Positions 51,555 to 59,704 of a stretch of 64,000 nucleotides of DNA are shown in pieces. Within the stretch, counting starts at the first letter, position 1, and the number at the start of each line of letters is the position of its first letter. The position numbers and the translations under genes were made by a program. The notes under the pieces are model-generated. The model had not been told where the DNA came from. It saw only the letters and a program-made list of their open reading frames with translations, and did no database searches. The DNA is from CAVQWT01 sp963810815. GTDB taxonomy: Bacteria; Pseudomonadota; Gammaproteobacteria; Burkholderiales; Casimicrobiaceae. Where the stretch lies: the NCBI GenBank assembly GCA_963810815.1, contig CAWEPB010000006.1:1-64000 (forward strand), written 5' to 3'.

Positions 51555-52544
51555 CTACTTGATCGCCTGGATCTTCTCGAAGGTGCCGACACCCCACTTC
51601 GACTCGAACTTCTTCGGCACCGTCGCCAGCACCGGCGCGCGGAAGGCGTTGGGGTCGGGCGTGATCACCGTCATCCCGGCGGCCTTGAAGGTGTCGACCA
51701 GCGAACCCTCCTGCCGGATCAGCTCCGCGTCCTGCCAGGCGATGCCGGCCTTGACCGCGTCGGCGATGATCTGCCGGTCGGCCGGCGCCAGGCCCTGCCA
51801 GAACGCCTCGTTCACGACCACCAGCCGCGGCGTGATGATGTGGCCGGACAGCACCAGGTACTTCTGCACCTCGTCGAACTTGCCCGACTTGATCGTCGGC
51901 AGCGGGTTCTCCTGGCCGTCGACGACGTTCTGCTTCAGCGCGAGGTACAGCTCGCCGAAGTTCATCGGCGTGGGCTTTGCACCCCAGGCCTCGGCCATTG
52001 CCTTGAATACGTCGTTCTCGGGCACGCGCAGCTTGAAGCCGACCATGTCGGCGGGGCTCTTCACTTCCTTGCTCGTCGTCGTGATGTGCCGCGTCCCGTA
52101 GTACGTCGTGCCCAGGATGCGCATGCCGCGCGCCTTGACCAGCGTCTGGTTGAATTCCTCGCCGATCGGGCCGTTCATCGCCTTCTGCAGGTGCGCGGCG
52201 TCGCGCCAGACGTACGGCGCCTCGACCACCGAGATCGACGGCACCCAGGCGCCGAAGTTGGCCGCGCCCTCGGTGACGACCTGCTGGGCACCGTTGGCGA
52301 CGGCGTCGATCATGTCGCGCGAGCCGCCGAGCTGGCCGCCGGGGAACGACTGGATCACGATGCGGCCGTTCGACTTCGCCTTCACGTCGGCGGCGATCCG
52401 GTCGATCATCTGCACCGACGGGTGCGTGCCGCCGACGACGTCGCCCCAGCGGATCGTCACCTGCTGCGCCCGCGCCGCGTCCGGGGCGAACGCCGCCCCC
52501 GTCGCGGCCGCCAGCACCGCCACTGCCATGGTCCATCGCTTCAT
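51555..52544 (-). CDS. dctP: TRAP transporter substrate-binding protein (DctP family)
   Basis: A 329-residue periplasmic receptor. Signal peptide of about 26 residues (MKRWTMAVAVLAAATGAAFAPDAARA). Motifs: IRWGDVVGGTHPSVQMIDRIAADVKAKSNGRIVI, GGQLGGSRDMIDAV, LRVPENDVFKAMAEAWGAKPTPMNFGELYLALKQNVVDGQENPLPTI. The sequence is nearer to sugar-acid and sialic-acid type receptors than to the one at 41746. It sits between a GntR and DctQ in an operon with a DapA-like enzyme, so the ligand is probably a sugar acid. Confidence 0.9.
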   Translation of the reverse strand: MKRWTMAVAVLAAATGAAFAPDAARAQQVTIRWGDVVGGTHPSVQMIDRIAADVKAKSNGRIVIQSFPGGQLGGSRDMIDAVANGAQQVVTEGAANFGAWVPSISVVEAPYVWRDAAHLQKAMNGPIGEEFNQTLVKARGMRILGTTYYGTRHITTTSKEVKSPADMVGFKLRVPENDVFKAMAEAWGAKPTPMNFGELYLALKQNVVDGQENPLPTIKSGKFDEVQKYLVLSGHIITPRLVVVNEAFWQGLAPADRQIIADAVKAGIAWQDAELIRQEGSLVDTFKAAGMTVITPDPNAFRAPVLATVPKKFESKWGVGTFEKIQAIK

Positions 52545-53296
52545 CGCCTTCCTCCTTTGGTGGCGCGCGTCGTGGTCGCGCGCGGGTCGTGGCGCCGGCG
52601 CGCGGGCGCGCCGGCGGTGATGGGTGTGACGTCGGCCGACCGCGCCGGCGCGCCGCCGCCGAAGCCCAGCGCGCGGTCGCGCGAACCGACGATGTGCGCT
52701 TCCATCGCTGCGGCGGCGCGCTGCGGGTCGCGCGAGGCGAGCGCCGCGATCACGTCGAGGTGCACCCGCATGACCGGCACGACGAGGTCGGCGTACAGGC
52801 GCGTCTCGCTCTGCCGGATCAGCCGGATCTTGATGGAGTTGACGCGGTAGGCGTTGGAGATGATCGCGTTGCCCAGCGCGTCGACGATGGTCGCGTGCAT
52901 CCGGTCGTCGACCGCCTGCGCCTTCGCCACCAGCGCCGGAGTCACTCCCCGGGCCGCCGCGGCGAGCACGGCCTCGTGCTCGTCCCGGAGGCGGTCGAAC
53001 TCGCTGGCGGGGGCGTCGGTCGCGAACCGGGCGGCCGCTTCGCGCTCGATCAGGATGCGGAACTGGAAGGCGTTGCGGATGAGTTCGAGGTCGACCTGCG
53101 CGACCTGCATCCCGCGCTGCGGCACCGTGCGGATCAGGCCGTCGGCCTCCAGCCGCGGGATCAGCTCGCGGATCGCGCCCAGCGGCATGCCGGTGATCTC
53201 GGCGAGCTCGCGCTGCGAAACGAACTGGCCGGCCCGGATTTCGCGATCGATCAGGCCCCGGGTGAAGCGCTGGTACGCCTGGTCGCGCAGCTTCAT
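52541..53296 (-). CDS. GntR-family (FCD type) transcriptional regulator
   Basis: A 251-residue regulator: winged helix (YQRFTRGLIDREIRAGQFVSQRELAEITGMPLGAIRELI) and an FCD-type ligand domain (FRILIEREAAARFA, RDEHEAVLAA, RVHLDVIAALASRDPQRAAAAMEAHI). The last 30 residues are arginine- and alanine-rich and look disordered. Start and stop overlap its neighbours by ATGA, so it is inside the dapA-like/TRAP operon, which it probably represses. The ligand is likely the transported acid or its product. Confidence 0.88.
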   Translation of the reverse strand: MKLRDQAYQRFTRGLIDREIRAGQFVSQRELAEITGMPLGAIRELIPRLEADGLIRTVPQRGMQVAQVDLELIRNAFQFRILIEREAAARFATDAPASEFDRLRDEHEAVLAAAARGVTPALVAKAQAVDDRMHATIVDALGNAIISNAYRVNSIKIRLIRQSETRLYADLVVPVMRVHLDVIAALASRDPQRAAAAMEAHIVGSRDRALGFGGGAPARSADVTPITAGAPARRRHDPRATTTRATKGGRR

Positions 53297-54180
53297 CGCG
53301 GCGCCGGCAGCGCGTCGAACGCGGCGGCCAGCGTCGCGCACGCGTCGGCCGGCAGCGCGGAGAGCGGCGGCGTCGCGCGCAGGTAGCCGTCGTCGCCGGT
53401 GACGTGCGCGACCAGCGCCTTGATCGCCGGGGTCACCGGGAACGTCAGCAGCAGGTCGACCAGCGCGTTGATGCCGGGGTCTTCCTGGCCGCGCTCGACC
53501 ATGGCGACCAGCCGCGGCGCGCAGAAGTTGGAGAAGCCGTTGATCGCGCCGCTGCCGCCGTGGCGCACGGCGCGCGCGAGCAGCCGCTCGTCGCCGACGA
53601 GGATGTGCAGGTCCGGATGCGCGGCCAGCAGCGCCTCGGTGTACGCCCAGACGCCGCCGCTGTCCTTGACGCCGGTGACCACCCCGGGGAACGCGCGCTT
53701 CAGCCGGCCAATCAGTTCGACCGACAGCGGGACCGCCGTCAGCGACGGCAGGTGGTAGAGGATGACGCCGCGGGCGTCGCCGCTGCCTTCGATGACGCGC
53801 GAGAACCACGCGTAGAGGCCCTCGTCGTCGGGGCCCTTGAAGTAGAACGGCGGCGTCAGCAGCACGCCGCGGCCGCCGGCGGCGTAGATGTGGCGCGCCT
53901 GCGCCGCCGCGTCCTCGATCGCGCTCGCCGCGACCCCACCCAGCACCTGCGCGCGCATGTCGAAGCCGGCGGCGACCATCGCGTCGAGCATCCGCGCGCG
54001 CTCGCGGAAGCCGAGCGACGCGCCCTCGCCGGTGGTGCCGAACAGCGTGACGCTGGTGCAGCCGCCGGCGAGGCAGCGGCGCGCGTGCGCCACCAGCCGC
54101 GGGAGGTCGACGCTGCCGTCGGCGGCGAACGGCGTGATCGCCGCGACGCCGAGGCCGAAGCGATCGGCGGCGGCGCGCAT
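53293..54180 (-). CDS. DapA-family (dihydrodipicolinate synthase-like) lyase or dehydratase
   Basis: A 295-residue TIM-barrel protein. GVAAITPFAADGSVDLPRLVAHARRCLAGGCTSVTLFGTTGEGASLG is the DapA N-terminal signature, followed by LTPPFYFKG, ILYHLPSLTAVPL and the Schiff-base lysine in VTGVKDSGG. Members include DapA itself, N-acetylneuraminate lyase and 2-keto-3-deoxy sugar-acid aldolases or dehydratases. Beside a TRAP system and a GntR, a sugar-acid role fits best. A longer start at 54336 would add an Ala/Thr-rich, low-complexity tail, which I reject. Confidence 0.85.
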   Translation of the reverse strand: MRAAADRFGLGVAAITPFAADGSVDLPRLVAHARRCLAGGCTSVTLFGTTGEGASLGFRERARMLDAMVAAGFDMRAQVLGGVAASAIEDAAAQARHIYAAGGRGVLLTPPFYFKGPDDEGLYAWFSRVIEGSGDARGVILYHLPSLTAVPLSVELIGRLKRAFPGVVTGVKDSGGVWAYTEALLAAHPDLHILVGDERLLARAVRHGGSGAINGFSNFCAPRLVAMVERGQEDPGINALVDLLLTFPVTPAIKALVAHVTGDDGYLRATPPLSALPADACATLAAAFDALPAPR

Positions 54181-54328
54181 CGCCGGGGCCGGCCCGGTGC
54201 TCGCCGAGGTGCCCGCCGGGGTGGTCGCTGCGGAGGTCGCTGTTGCGGAGGCTGCGGAAGCCGTGGTGGCGACGGAGGCCGCCGTGATCGCGGCGGTGAC
54301 GGCGATGCCCGTGGCCGGGCCGATTGTC

Positions 54329-54355
54329 GTGTGCATGCTGACATGTTAGTGTGCA
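54329..54355. promoter_or_regulatory. Paired GTGTGCA sites in the divergent promoter
   Basis: GTGTGCA occurs at 54329-54335 and again at 54349-54355, 20 bp apart centre to centre, between the divergent DapA-like operon and the aldo-keto reductase. Two helical turns apart, they could bind the GntR protein of this locus. Confidence 0.4.
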
Positions 54356-55535
54356 CGCAGCGTTCGCGCAAGCCCGTCCGCCGGTGCCGACCCGTCCCGC
54401 CGGCATCGGCCATCGACCACTCGCCCGCCACCCATGCCGCCCCCGCCTCTGCCGCCTCGCCCCTCCCGGGCCCCCGCCCGGACCCGACGCGCCGCGCGCC
54501 CCGGCGCCTGCCGGATCGCCGCTGCTGCCGCAGCGCCGCCTCGGCCGCGGCGGCCTCGTCGTCACCGCGCTGGGCTTCGGCGGCGCGCCGCTCGGCGACC
54601 TCTACGCCCGCCTCGACGACGCGACGGCGATCGCCACCGTCGACGCGGCGTACGACACCGGCGTGCGCCTGTTCGACACTTCGCCGCTGTACGGCCGCGG
54701 CCTGTCGGAGCACCGGACCGGCACCGCGCTGAGGCGGCACCCGCGCGACAGCTTCGTGCTGTCGACCAAGGTGGGCCGGGTCTACGCGCCGGCGCCGGAC
54801 GGCGTGCGCCACGCCGAGGGCTACGTCGGCGGGCTGCCGTTCGAAGGGCGCTTCGACTATTCGTACGACGGGGCGCTGCGCTCGCTCGAGCAGTCGCTGC
54901 TGCGGCTGGGCACCGCGCGCGTCGACATCGCGCTGATCCACGACATCGACGCCTGGACCCACGGCGCCGACGCCGTCGAGGCGCGCTACCGCGAGGCGCT
55001 CGACGGCGCGTGGCGCGCGCTCGCCGAGCTGCGCGCGCAGGGCGTGGTCCGCGCGATCGGCGTCGGCGTCAACGACGCGGCGATCTGCGCGCGGGTCGCC
55101 CGCGACGCCGACCCCGACTGCGTGCTGCTCGCCGGCCGCTATTCGCTGCTGGAGCAGCCGGCGCTGGACGACTTCCTGCCGCTGGCGCAGGCGCGGGGCA
55201 TCGGCGTGCTGCTGGGGGGCGTGTTCAATTCGGGCATCCTCGCCACCGGCGCGATCGCCGGCGCGCGCTACAACTACCGGGCCGCGCCGCCGGAGATGCT
55301 CGCCCGCGTGGCGCGGATCGAGCGCGTCTGCGCGGCGCACGGGGTCGAGCTGCCGCACGCCGCGCTCGCCTTCGCGCTGGGCCATCCGGCCGTCGCGTCG
55401 ATCGTGCTGGGAGCCGTCACCCCGGACGAGGTGACGCGCAACGCCGCGCTGTTCGCGCGGCCGGTGCCGGCGGCGCTGTGGCGCGATCTCGTCGCCGAAG
55501 GGCTGCTGCGCGCGGATGCGCCGCTGCCCGGCTGA
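54351..55535 (+). CDS. Aldo-keto reductase (D-threo-aldose 1-dehydrogenase/L-fucose dehydrogenase-like)
   Basis: A TIM-barrel AKR: LGFGGAPLGDLY, FDTSPLYGRGLSEHRTG (Asp and Tyr of the tetrad), FVLSTKVGR (Lys), IDAWTHG and SIVLGAVTPDEVTRN near the end. D-threo-aldose and L-fucose dehydrogenases of this type oxidise the sugar at C1. From GTG 54351 the frame gives 394 residues, but the first 60 are a proline-rich run without similarity. The true start is unclear and no ATG exists in frame before the homology. Its divergence from the DapA/TRAP operon suggests a joint sugar pathway. Confidence 0.75.
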   Translation: MHAAFAQARPPVPTRPAGIGHRPLARHPCRPRLCRLAPPGPPPGPDAPRAPAPAGSPLLPQRRLGRGGLVVTALGFGGAPLGDLYARLDDATAIATVDAAYDTGVRLFDTSPLYGRGLSEHRTGTALRRHPRDSFVLSTKVGRVYAPAPDGVRHAEGYVGGLPFEGRFDYSYDGALRSLEQSLLRLGTARVDIALIHDIDAWTHGADAVEARYREALDGAWRALAELRAQGVVRAIGVGVNDAAICARVARDADPDCVLLAGRYSLLEQPALDDFLPLAQARGIGVLLGGVFNSGILATGAIAGARYNYRAAPPEMLARVARIERVCAAHGVELPHAALAFALGHPAVASIVLGAVTPDEVTRNAALFARPVPAALWRDLVAEGLLRADAPLPG

Positions 55536-55540
55536 AGGTC

Positions 55541-56128
55541 TCAGATCTCGACCTCGATCGGGTCGTGTCCGACCAGCGACACCGGCACCGCGGAGGGCGC
55601 GGCGCCCATCCGCTCGGCGTAGGTGGCCGCGGCGGCGTCGGACAGGCGCCCGACCGCGTAGCCGTGGAGGTCGACGCGAACGCGCTGCCCGCCGGACCGG
55701 CGGTCGCGCTCCGGCACCAGCGTGGCGATGAGCCCCGTCGCGCCGTGGCGTTCGCGCACCCGCGCGAGCTCGCGCTGGTGCGTGGCGACGCCGACGATGT
55801 CGAGGTCGTGGCGGGCGCCGACGTACCAGCGCTCGGGGCGCGGCGTGCGCACCCGGTGCAGCGTCTGCGCCAGCGGATCGTGCAGCGCCGCCCACAGGAA
55901 GCCGCCGCCCGCGAGCAGCGCCAGCCCCAGCGCCGGCCGCGCCGGCACCAGCGCGGCGCCGGAGGCGAGCGACAGCACGGCGGCGGGGCGGACGAGGCCG
56001 CGCGCGCGGGACCGGCTTGCGTCCGGCCGCGAAACCGCCGGGTCGGCCGTCAGCAGGCGCAGCCGGCCCGCGTCCATCGCGGCGGGACCCGGGCCGCGGG
56101 TGATCGTCGTGGGTTCGGAGGGCAGCAC
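55541..56128 (-). CDS. Membrane-associated protein with a HIRAN-like C-terminal region
   Basis: A 195-residue protein of unknown function. A hydrophobic hairpin (PAAVLSLASGAALVPARPALGLALLAGGGFLWAAL) is followed by YVGARHDLDIVGVATHQRELARVRERHG and RVDLHGYAVGRLSDAAAATYAERM, which is reminiscent of the HIRAN/DUF pattern in which a strand-rich module reads G-x-VG-L-S. The start may be GTG 56128, sharing one base with the stop of the small AT-hook gene (TAGTG), or ATG 56077. Likely coupled to that gene. Confidence 0.6.
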   Translation of the reverse strand: MLPSEPTTITRGPGPAAMDAGRLRLLTADPAVSRPDASRSRARGLVRPAAVLSLASGAALVPARPALGLALLAGGGFLWAALHDPLAQTLHRVRTPRPERWYVGARHDLDIVGVATHQRELARVRERHGATGLIATLVPERDRRSGGQRVRVDLHGYAVGRLSDAAAATYAERMGAAPSAVPVSLVGHDPIEVEI

Positions 56129-56343
56129 TACCAGTCCTCCCCCGCGTCGAACTGCGGCCGCGGCTTCGCCGCCAGCGTCCGGGCGGCCGCAGTCGGCGCC
56201 TTGGGCTTGCGGCCGCGCTTCGCCGGCCGGGCGGCGGCGCCGGACGGGGCTTCGAAGGGATCGTGGTCGGGCAGCGTGCGCTCGTCGAACTCGTCGAAGC
56301 GGACGTAGCACTGCGTGCCGTGAGCGTTGCGGATTTCCAGCAT
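56128..56343 (-). CDS. Small protein with an AT-hook-like motif
   Basis: A 71-residue hypothetical. The first 30 residues (MLEIRNAHGTQCYVRFDEFDERTLPDHDPF) could form a small fold. The second half has KRGRKPK, a classic AT-hook-like DNA minor-groove motif, in a basic disordered context. The TAGTG junction couples it to the gene at 55541. An AT-rich stretch upstream (56410-56470) looks like its promoter and has a TTCACAATGCGAA palindrome. Confidence 0.55.
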   Translation of the reverse strand: MLEIRNAHGTQCYVRFDEFDERTLPDHDPFEAPSGAAARPAKRGRKPKAPTAAARTLAAKPRPQFDAGEDW

Positions 56344-56447
56344 GACAGCCTCCTCCGGGTCGTCGGCGCCGCAGCGACGTGCCGCGGATGCCTCCGACTA
56401 TAGGGATCGGCTGCAATTCAATCCAATGAAGTCTTGATATACCTACT

Positions 56448-56462
56448 ATTCACAATGCGAAT
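56448..56462. promoter_or_regulatory. Palindromic ATTC-N7-GAAT site upstream of the AT-hook gene
   Basis: ATTCACAATGCGAAT lies in an AT-rich promoter-like stretch. Its half TTGTGAATA resembles the ATGTGAATA arm in the lysR promoter at 57473. A T-N11-A-type LysR regulator could bind both. The 203 bases from 56344 to 56546 hold this site and short GCACCGGGG repeats, but no gene. Confidence 0.35.
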
Positions 56463-56546
56463 GCTTGATCGCGGTTGCCATGCGGCACCCGGGGCGCGCG
56501 CCGCACCGGGGCACGCCGCACCGGGGGGCACGCGCCGCGCCCGGGC

Positions 56547-57476
56547 TCACTTCCGCAGGCGGTACCCCGCCTGCGCGCTGACCTTCCGGATGCCGTCGCG
56601 CAGCCAGCGCTGCGCCGGGTCGGCGTCGTGCGACGCGTGCCAGATCAGGAACACCGGCACCGGCGCCACGCGCACCGGGAACGGATGGATCGCCAGCCCC
56701 AGCGGCCGCGCGTAGACCTCGGCGACGGTATCGCCGATGACCGCCAGCAGGTCGGTCGCCGCGACGATCGCCGGCAGCGCCAGCGCCGTCGGCACCTCGA
56801 TCGCCACGTGCGGCGCCAGCCCCGCCAGCACCGCCTCGATTTCGCGCATGCCGCCACCGGCGTGCCGCTCGAGGTGCGCGGCGAGCCGCTCGCGCGCGAG
56901 CACGGCGCGGGTGAGCCGGTCGCGGACCCGCGGGTGATCGCGGCGGACGATGACGACCGGCCTCGCGTCGCCGATCCGCTCGTGGACCAGGTCCGGGTCG
57001 TCCGGCGCCACGTAGTCGATCGCCGCGTCGAGCTGGCCGTCGCGCAGCCGCCGCGCCATCGTCGCCGGATCGTCGAGCGAGCGGATGCGCAGCCGCGCCC
57101 GCGGCGCCTCGCGGTCGATCCAGTGCAGCAGTCGCGGCCCCAGGATCGCGCCGCCGCCGTAGCCGATCAGCACGTCGAACGCGGCGGTCGTGGTGCGCGG
57201 GTCGAAGCCGCGCTCGCCGGCGAGGCCCTGGCGCAGGCTGGACAGCGCCTCGCGGACCCGCGGGTACAGCCGCTCCGCCGCCGGCGTCGGCACGACGCCG
57301 CGGCTGGCCGGCACGAACACCTGGTCGCGCACGACGTGACGCAGCCGCGCGATGGCGTTGGACACCGCCGGCTGCGTCATCGCCAGCCGGTCGGCGGCGC
57401 GCGCCTGGTTGCGCTCCTCGTACACCGCCTCGAACACCGTGAGCAGGTTCAGGTCGACGCTGCGCAGATTCAGCAT
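56547..57476 (-). CDS. LysR-family transcriptional regulator
   Basis: A 309-residue regulator: HTH LRSVDLNLLTVFEAVYEERNQARAADRLAMTQPAVSNAIARLRHVV, then a periplasmic-binding-protein-like effector domain. It resembles the NodD/SyrM or NahR branch in the phrase DLNLLTVFEAVYEE. Its ATG sits within an inverted-repeat operator (GCATGTGAAT-N17-ATTCACATGC), indicating autoregulation. No divergent target gene is present; it follows the midA-like gene on the same strand. Effector unknown. Confidence 0.88.
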   Translation of the reverse strand: MLNLRSVDLNLLTVFEAVYEERNQARAADRLAMTQPAVSNAIARLRHVVRDQVFVPASRGVVPTPAAERLYPRVREALSSLRQGLAGERGFDPRTTTAAFDVLIGYGGGAILGPRLLHWIDREAPRARLRIRSLDDPATMARRLRDGQLDAAIDYVAPDDPDLVHERIGDARPVVIVRRDHPRVRDRLTRAVLARERLAAHLERHAGGGMREIEAVLAGLAPHVAIEVPTALALPAIVAATDLLAVIGDTVAEVYARPLGLAIHPFPVRVAPVPVFLIWHASHDADPAQRWLRDGIRKVSAQAGYRLRK

Positions 57477-57509
57477 GTGAATACCTCGATTGGTCGATCA
57501 TTCACATGC
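57473..57509. promoter_or_regulatory. 10-bp inverted repeat overlapping the lysR start
   Basis: GCATGTGAAT (57473-57482) and ATTCACATGC (57500-57509) are perfect inverted copies separated by 17 bp. The left arm contains the start codon, so bound regulator would block its own initiation. Confidence 0.6.
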
Positions 57510-57550
57510 AGCGTAGCGAGCGGTGGCGGGCGGCGCAAGCCGCGTTCGCG

Positions 57551-58723
57551 TCAGAGCCGGTGCGCGCGGTCGGCCAGCGCGAAGCCCGGCCAGGCGATGC
57601 CGGGCGTGCGCGCGAGCGCCAGCACCTTGAAGAGCTCGCCCATCTCCGCCGGCGACAGCAGCTTCTGCACCGCCGCGGTCTCGCGCAGCACCGCGGGCGT
57701 CCCCGGCTCGCCCAGCGCCGCCAGCGCGTCGAGGATGCCGCAGCCCAGCAGGAACGGCGCCTGCGCGGTGAAGCCCTCGACCTCCAGCCCGGCGCGCAGG
57801 CCCGCGTCGGCCATCGCGCTGAAGTCGACGTGCGCGGTCAGGTCGGAGAGCCCCGGCCACAGGAACGGATCGGCGTGCGCGCGGTGGCGGTAGTGGCCCA
57901 TCAGCGTGCCCTCGTCGCGCTGCGGGTGGTAGTACTCGGCGGCGGGGAAGCCGTAGTCGACGACCAGCAGCGCGCCGCCGGCGAGGCGGCGGCCGACGGT
58001 CTCGACCAGCGCCTCGGCCGCCGGGTTGACCTCGGACAGGTAGTCGATCGCGGGGGGAAAGCGCGCGGCGGCGAGCGCGGCCAGCCGCGGCGGCGCCGGC
58101 CGGTCGTCGAAGGCGAACCACCCTGCCGCGTCGTTCCACACGACCCCGCGCTCGCGCACGACGCCGTCGCGCCGCGCCACGACGTGCGGCGGGATCGCGT
58201 CGAGCACCTCGTTCAGCACCACCGCGCCGTCGATCTTCGGCGGCACGCCGGCGAGCCACTCGACCCGCGCCGCCAGCGCGGGCACCGCGGCGGCGACGGT
58301 CGCGCGCTGCCGGTCGGCGAGGTCGGGGCTCACCTCGACGATGGCGTAGCGCGACGGCAGCGCGTCGCGCGCCGCCAGCGCCGCCAGCAGGTCCGCCGCC
58401 AGCCGCCCGGTCCCGGCGCCGAACTCGACGATCTCGCGGCCGGCGGTCGCGGCGAGCACCGCGTCGACCTGCACCGCCAGCGCCGCGCCGTAGAGCGGCG
58501 TCAGCTCCGGCGCGGTGACGAAGTCGCCGGCGGCGCCGAACTTGCGCGCGCCCGCCGCGTAGTAGCCCAGCCCCGGCGCGTAGAGCACCTGCTGCAGATA
58601 GTCGGCCAGCGGCATCCAGCCCCCCGCCGCGGCCAGCTCGGCGCGGACGTGGGCAACGACCTTGGCCGAATGGGCGCGGGCGTCGGCGTCGGGTTCGGGC
58701 AGCGCGGGATCGGGACGGGACAT
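57551..58723 (-). CDS. MidA/NDUFAF7-family SAM-dependent methyltransferase
   Basis: A 390-residue protein that resembles NDUFAF7 (MidA), which methylates an arginine of complex I during assembly in mitochondria. Seen are MPLADYLQQVLYAPGLGYYAAG, GDFVTAPELTPLYGAALA, IVEFGAGTGRLAADLLAAL, VVLNEVLDAIPPHVV and LLVVDYGFPAAEYYHPQRDEGTLMGHYRH. The ATG at 58723 is chosen; the frame extends upstream into the tandem repeat. Role in this bacterium unproven. It is divergent from the pteridine reductase. Confidence 0.88.
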   Translation of the reverse strand: MSRPDPALPEPDADARAHSAKVVAHVRAELAAAGGWMPLADYLQQVLYAPGLGYYAAGARKFGAAGDFVTAPELTPLYGAALAVQVDAVLAATAGREIVEFGAGTGRLAADLLAALAARDALPSRYAIVEVSPDLADRQRATVAAAVPALAARVEWLAGVPPKIDGAVVLNEVLDAIPPHVVARRDGVVRERGVVWNDAAGWFAFDDRPAPPRLAALAAARFPPAIDYLSEVNPAAEALVETVGRRLAGGALLVVDYGFPAAEYYHPQRDEGTLMGHYRHRAHADPFLWPGLSDLTAHVDFSAMADAGLRAGLEVEGFTAQAPFLLGCGILDALAALGEPGTPAVLRETAAVQKLLSPAEMGELFKVLALARTPGIAWPGFALADRAHRL

Positions 58724-58732
58724 GACGAAGCA

Positions 58733-58805
58733 GCGTGGCGAAACGGCGTGGCGAAGCGGCGTGGCGAAGCGGCGTGGCGAAGCGGCGTGGCGAAACGGCG
58801 TGGCG
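58733..58805. repeat. 13-bp tandem repeat
   Basis: Five full or near-full copies plus a partial copy of GGCGTGGCGAAGC/AAC stand head to tail, the middle three identical. It fills part of the divergent gap between the MidA-like and pteridine reductase genes. Thirteen is not a multiple of three, so all frames cycle and no coding role is likely. Confidence 0.85.
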
Positions 58806-58950
58806 GTGGCGGCCGGCGGTGCTGCAGGCGCGATGACCGCAGCGACCCCGGGGCGATGGCAACCCCCGGACACCGCGGCGACGGCGCCGGAACCACCCGC
58901 CGGTATGCTAGATTCCAGCGCAGTCTAGCCGATAGCGTGAGGACCGACGC

Positions 58951-59688
58951 GTGCAGGGCAAGGTCGTGCTGATCACCGGAGGGGCGAAGCGCGTCGGCGC
59001 GGCGATCTGCCGCCGTCTGCACGGCGCCGGCGCGAACCTGATGCTGCACTACCGCAGCTCGGCCGGCGAGGCGCGCCTGCTGCAGGCGGAGCTCAACAAC
59101 CTGCGGGCCGACTCGGTCGCGCTGGTCCAGGCGGACCTGCTCGAGCTGCCGCAGCTGCCGGCGCTGGTCGAGCGCACGCTGGGCACCTACGGCCGGCTCG
59201 ACGCGCTGGTCAACAACGCGTCGTCGTTCCACCCCACGCCGATCGGCGAGATCGACGCCGCCGACTGGGACGACCTGATGGGCACCAACCTCAAGGCGCC
59301 GCTGTTCCTGTCGCAGGCGGCGGCGCCGGCGCTGCGCAAGGCGCACGGCGCGATCGTCAACATCACCGACATCCACGCCGACCGGCCGCTGAAGAACTAC
59401 GTCGTCTACTCGGCGGCGAAGGCCGGGCTCGCGGGCCTCACCCGCTCGCTCGCCCGCGAGCTGGCGCCCGAGGTGCGCGTCAACGCCGTCGCGCCGGGCC
59501 CGATCCTTTGGCCCGACGACGACCAGTTCGACGAGCTGTCGCGCCAGCGCATCGTGTCGCAGACGCCGCTGAAGCGCGAGGGCACGCCCGAGGACATCGC
59601 GCGCGCCGTGCACTTCCTGCTGTTCGACGCGCCGTACGTCACCGGCGAGACCATCGCCGTCGACGGCGGCCGCCACATGGCGATCTGA
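58951..59688 (+). CDS. folM: Pteridine reductase / FolM-like SDR
   Basis: A 245-residue SDR. The cofactor motif is TGGAKRVG, the arginine-containing variant (TGxxxRxG) of pteridine reductases that use NADPH on biopterin or dihydrofolate. NNASSFHPTPIGE, NITDIHADRP and YSAAK follow, and VDGGRHMAI ends the chain. It should reduce pterins or dihydrofolate. Start GTG at 58951 after GAGGACC. The next MFS gene begins just after its stop. Confidence 0.88.
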   Translation: MQGKVVLITGGAKRVGAAICRRLHGAGANLMLHYRSSAGEARLLQAELNNLRADSVALVQADLLELPQLPALVERTLGTYGRLDALVNNASSFHPTPIGEIDAADWDDLMGTNLKAPLFLSQAAAPALRKAHGAIVNITDIHADRPLKNYVVYSAAKAGLAGLTRSLARELAPEVRVNAVAPGPILWPDDDQFDELSRQRIVSQTPLKREGTPEDIARAVHFLLFDAPYVTGETIAVDGGRHMAI

Positions 59689-59704
59689 CGGCGCTCGTTC
59701 CCCC

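Noticed and set aside
54181..54336. N-terminal Ala/Thr-rich extension of the DapA-like protein
   Set aside because: Family homology begins at the Met at 54180. The extension is low complexity and covers the divergent promoter.
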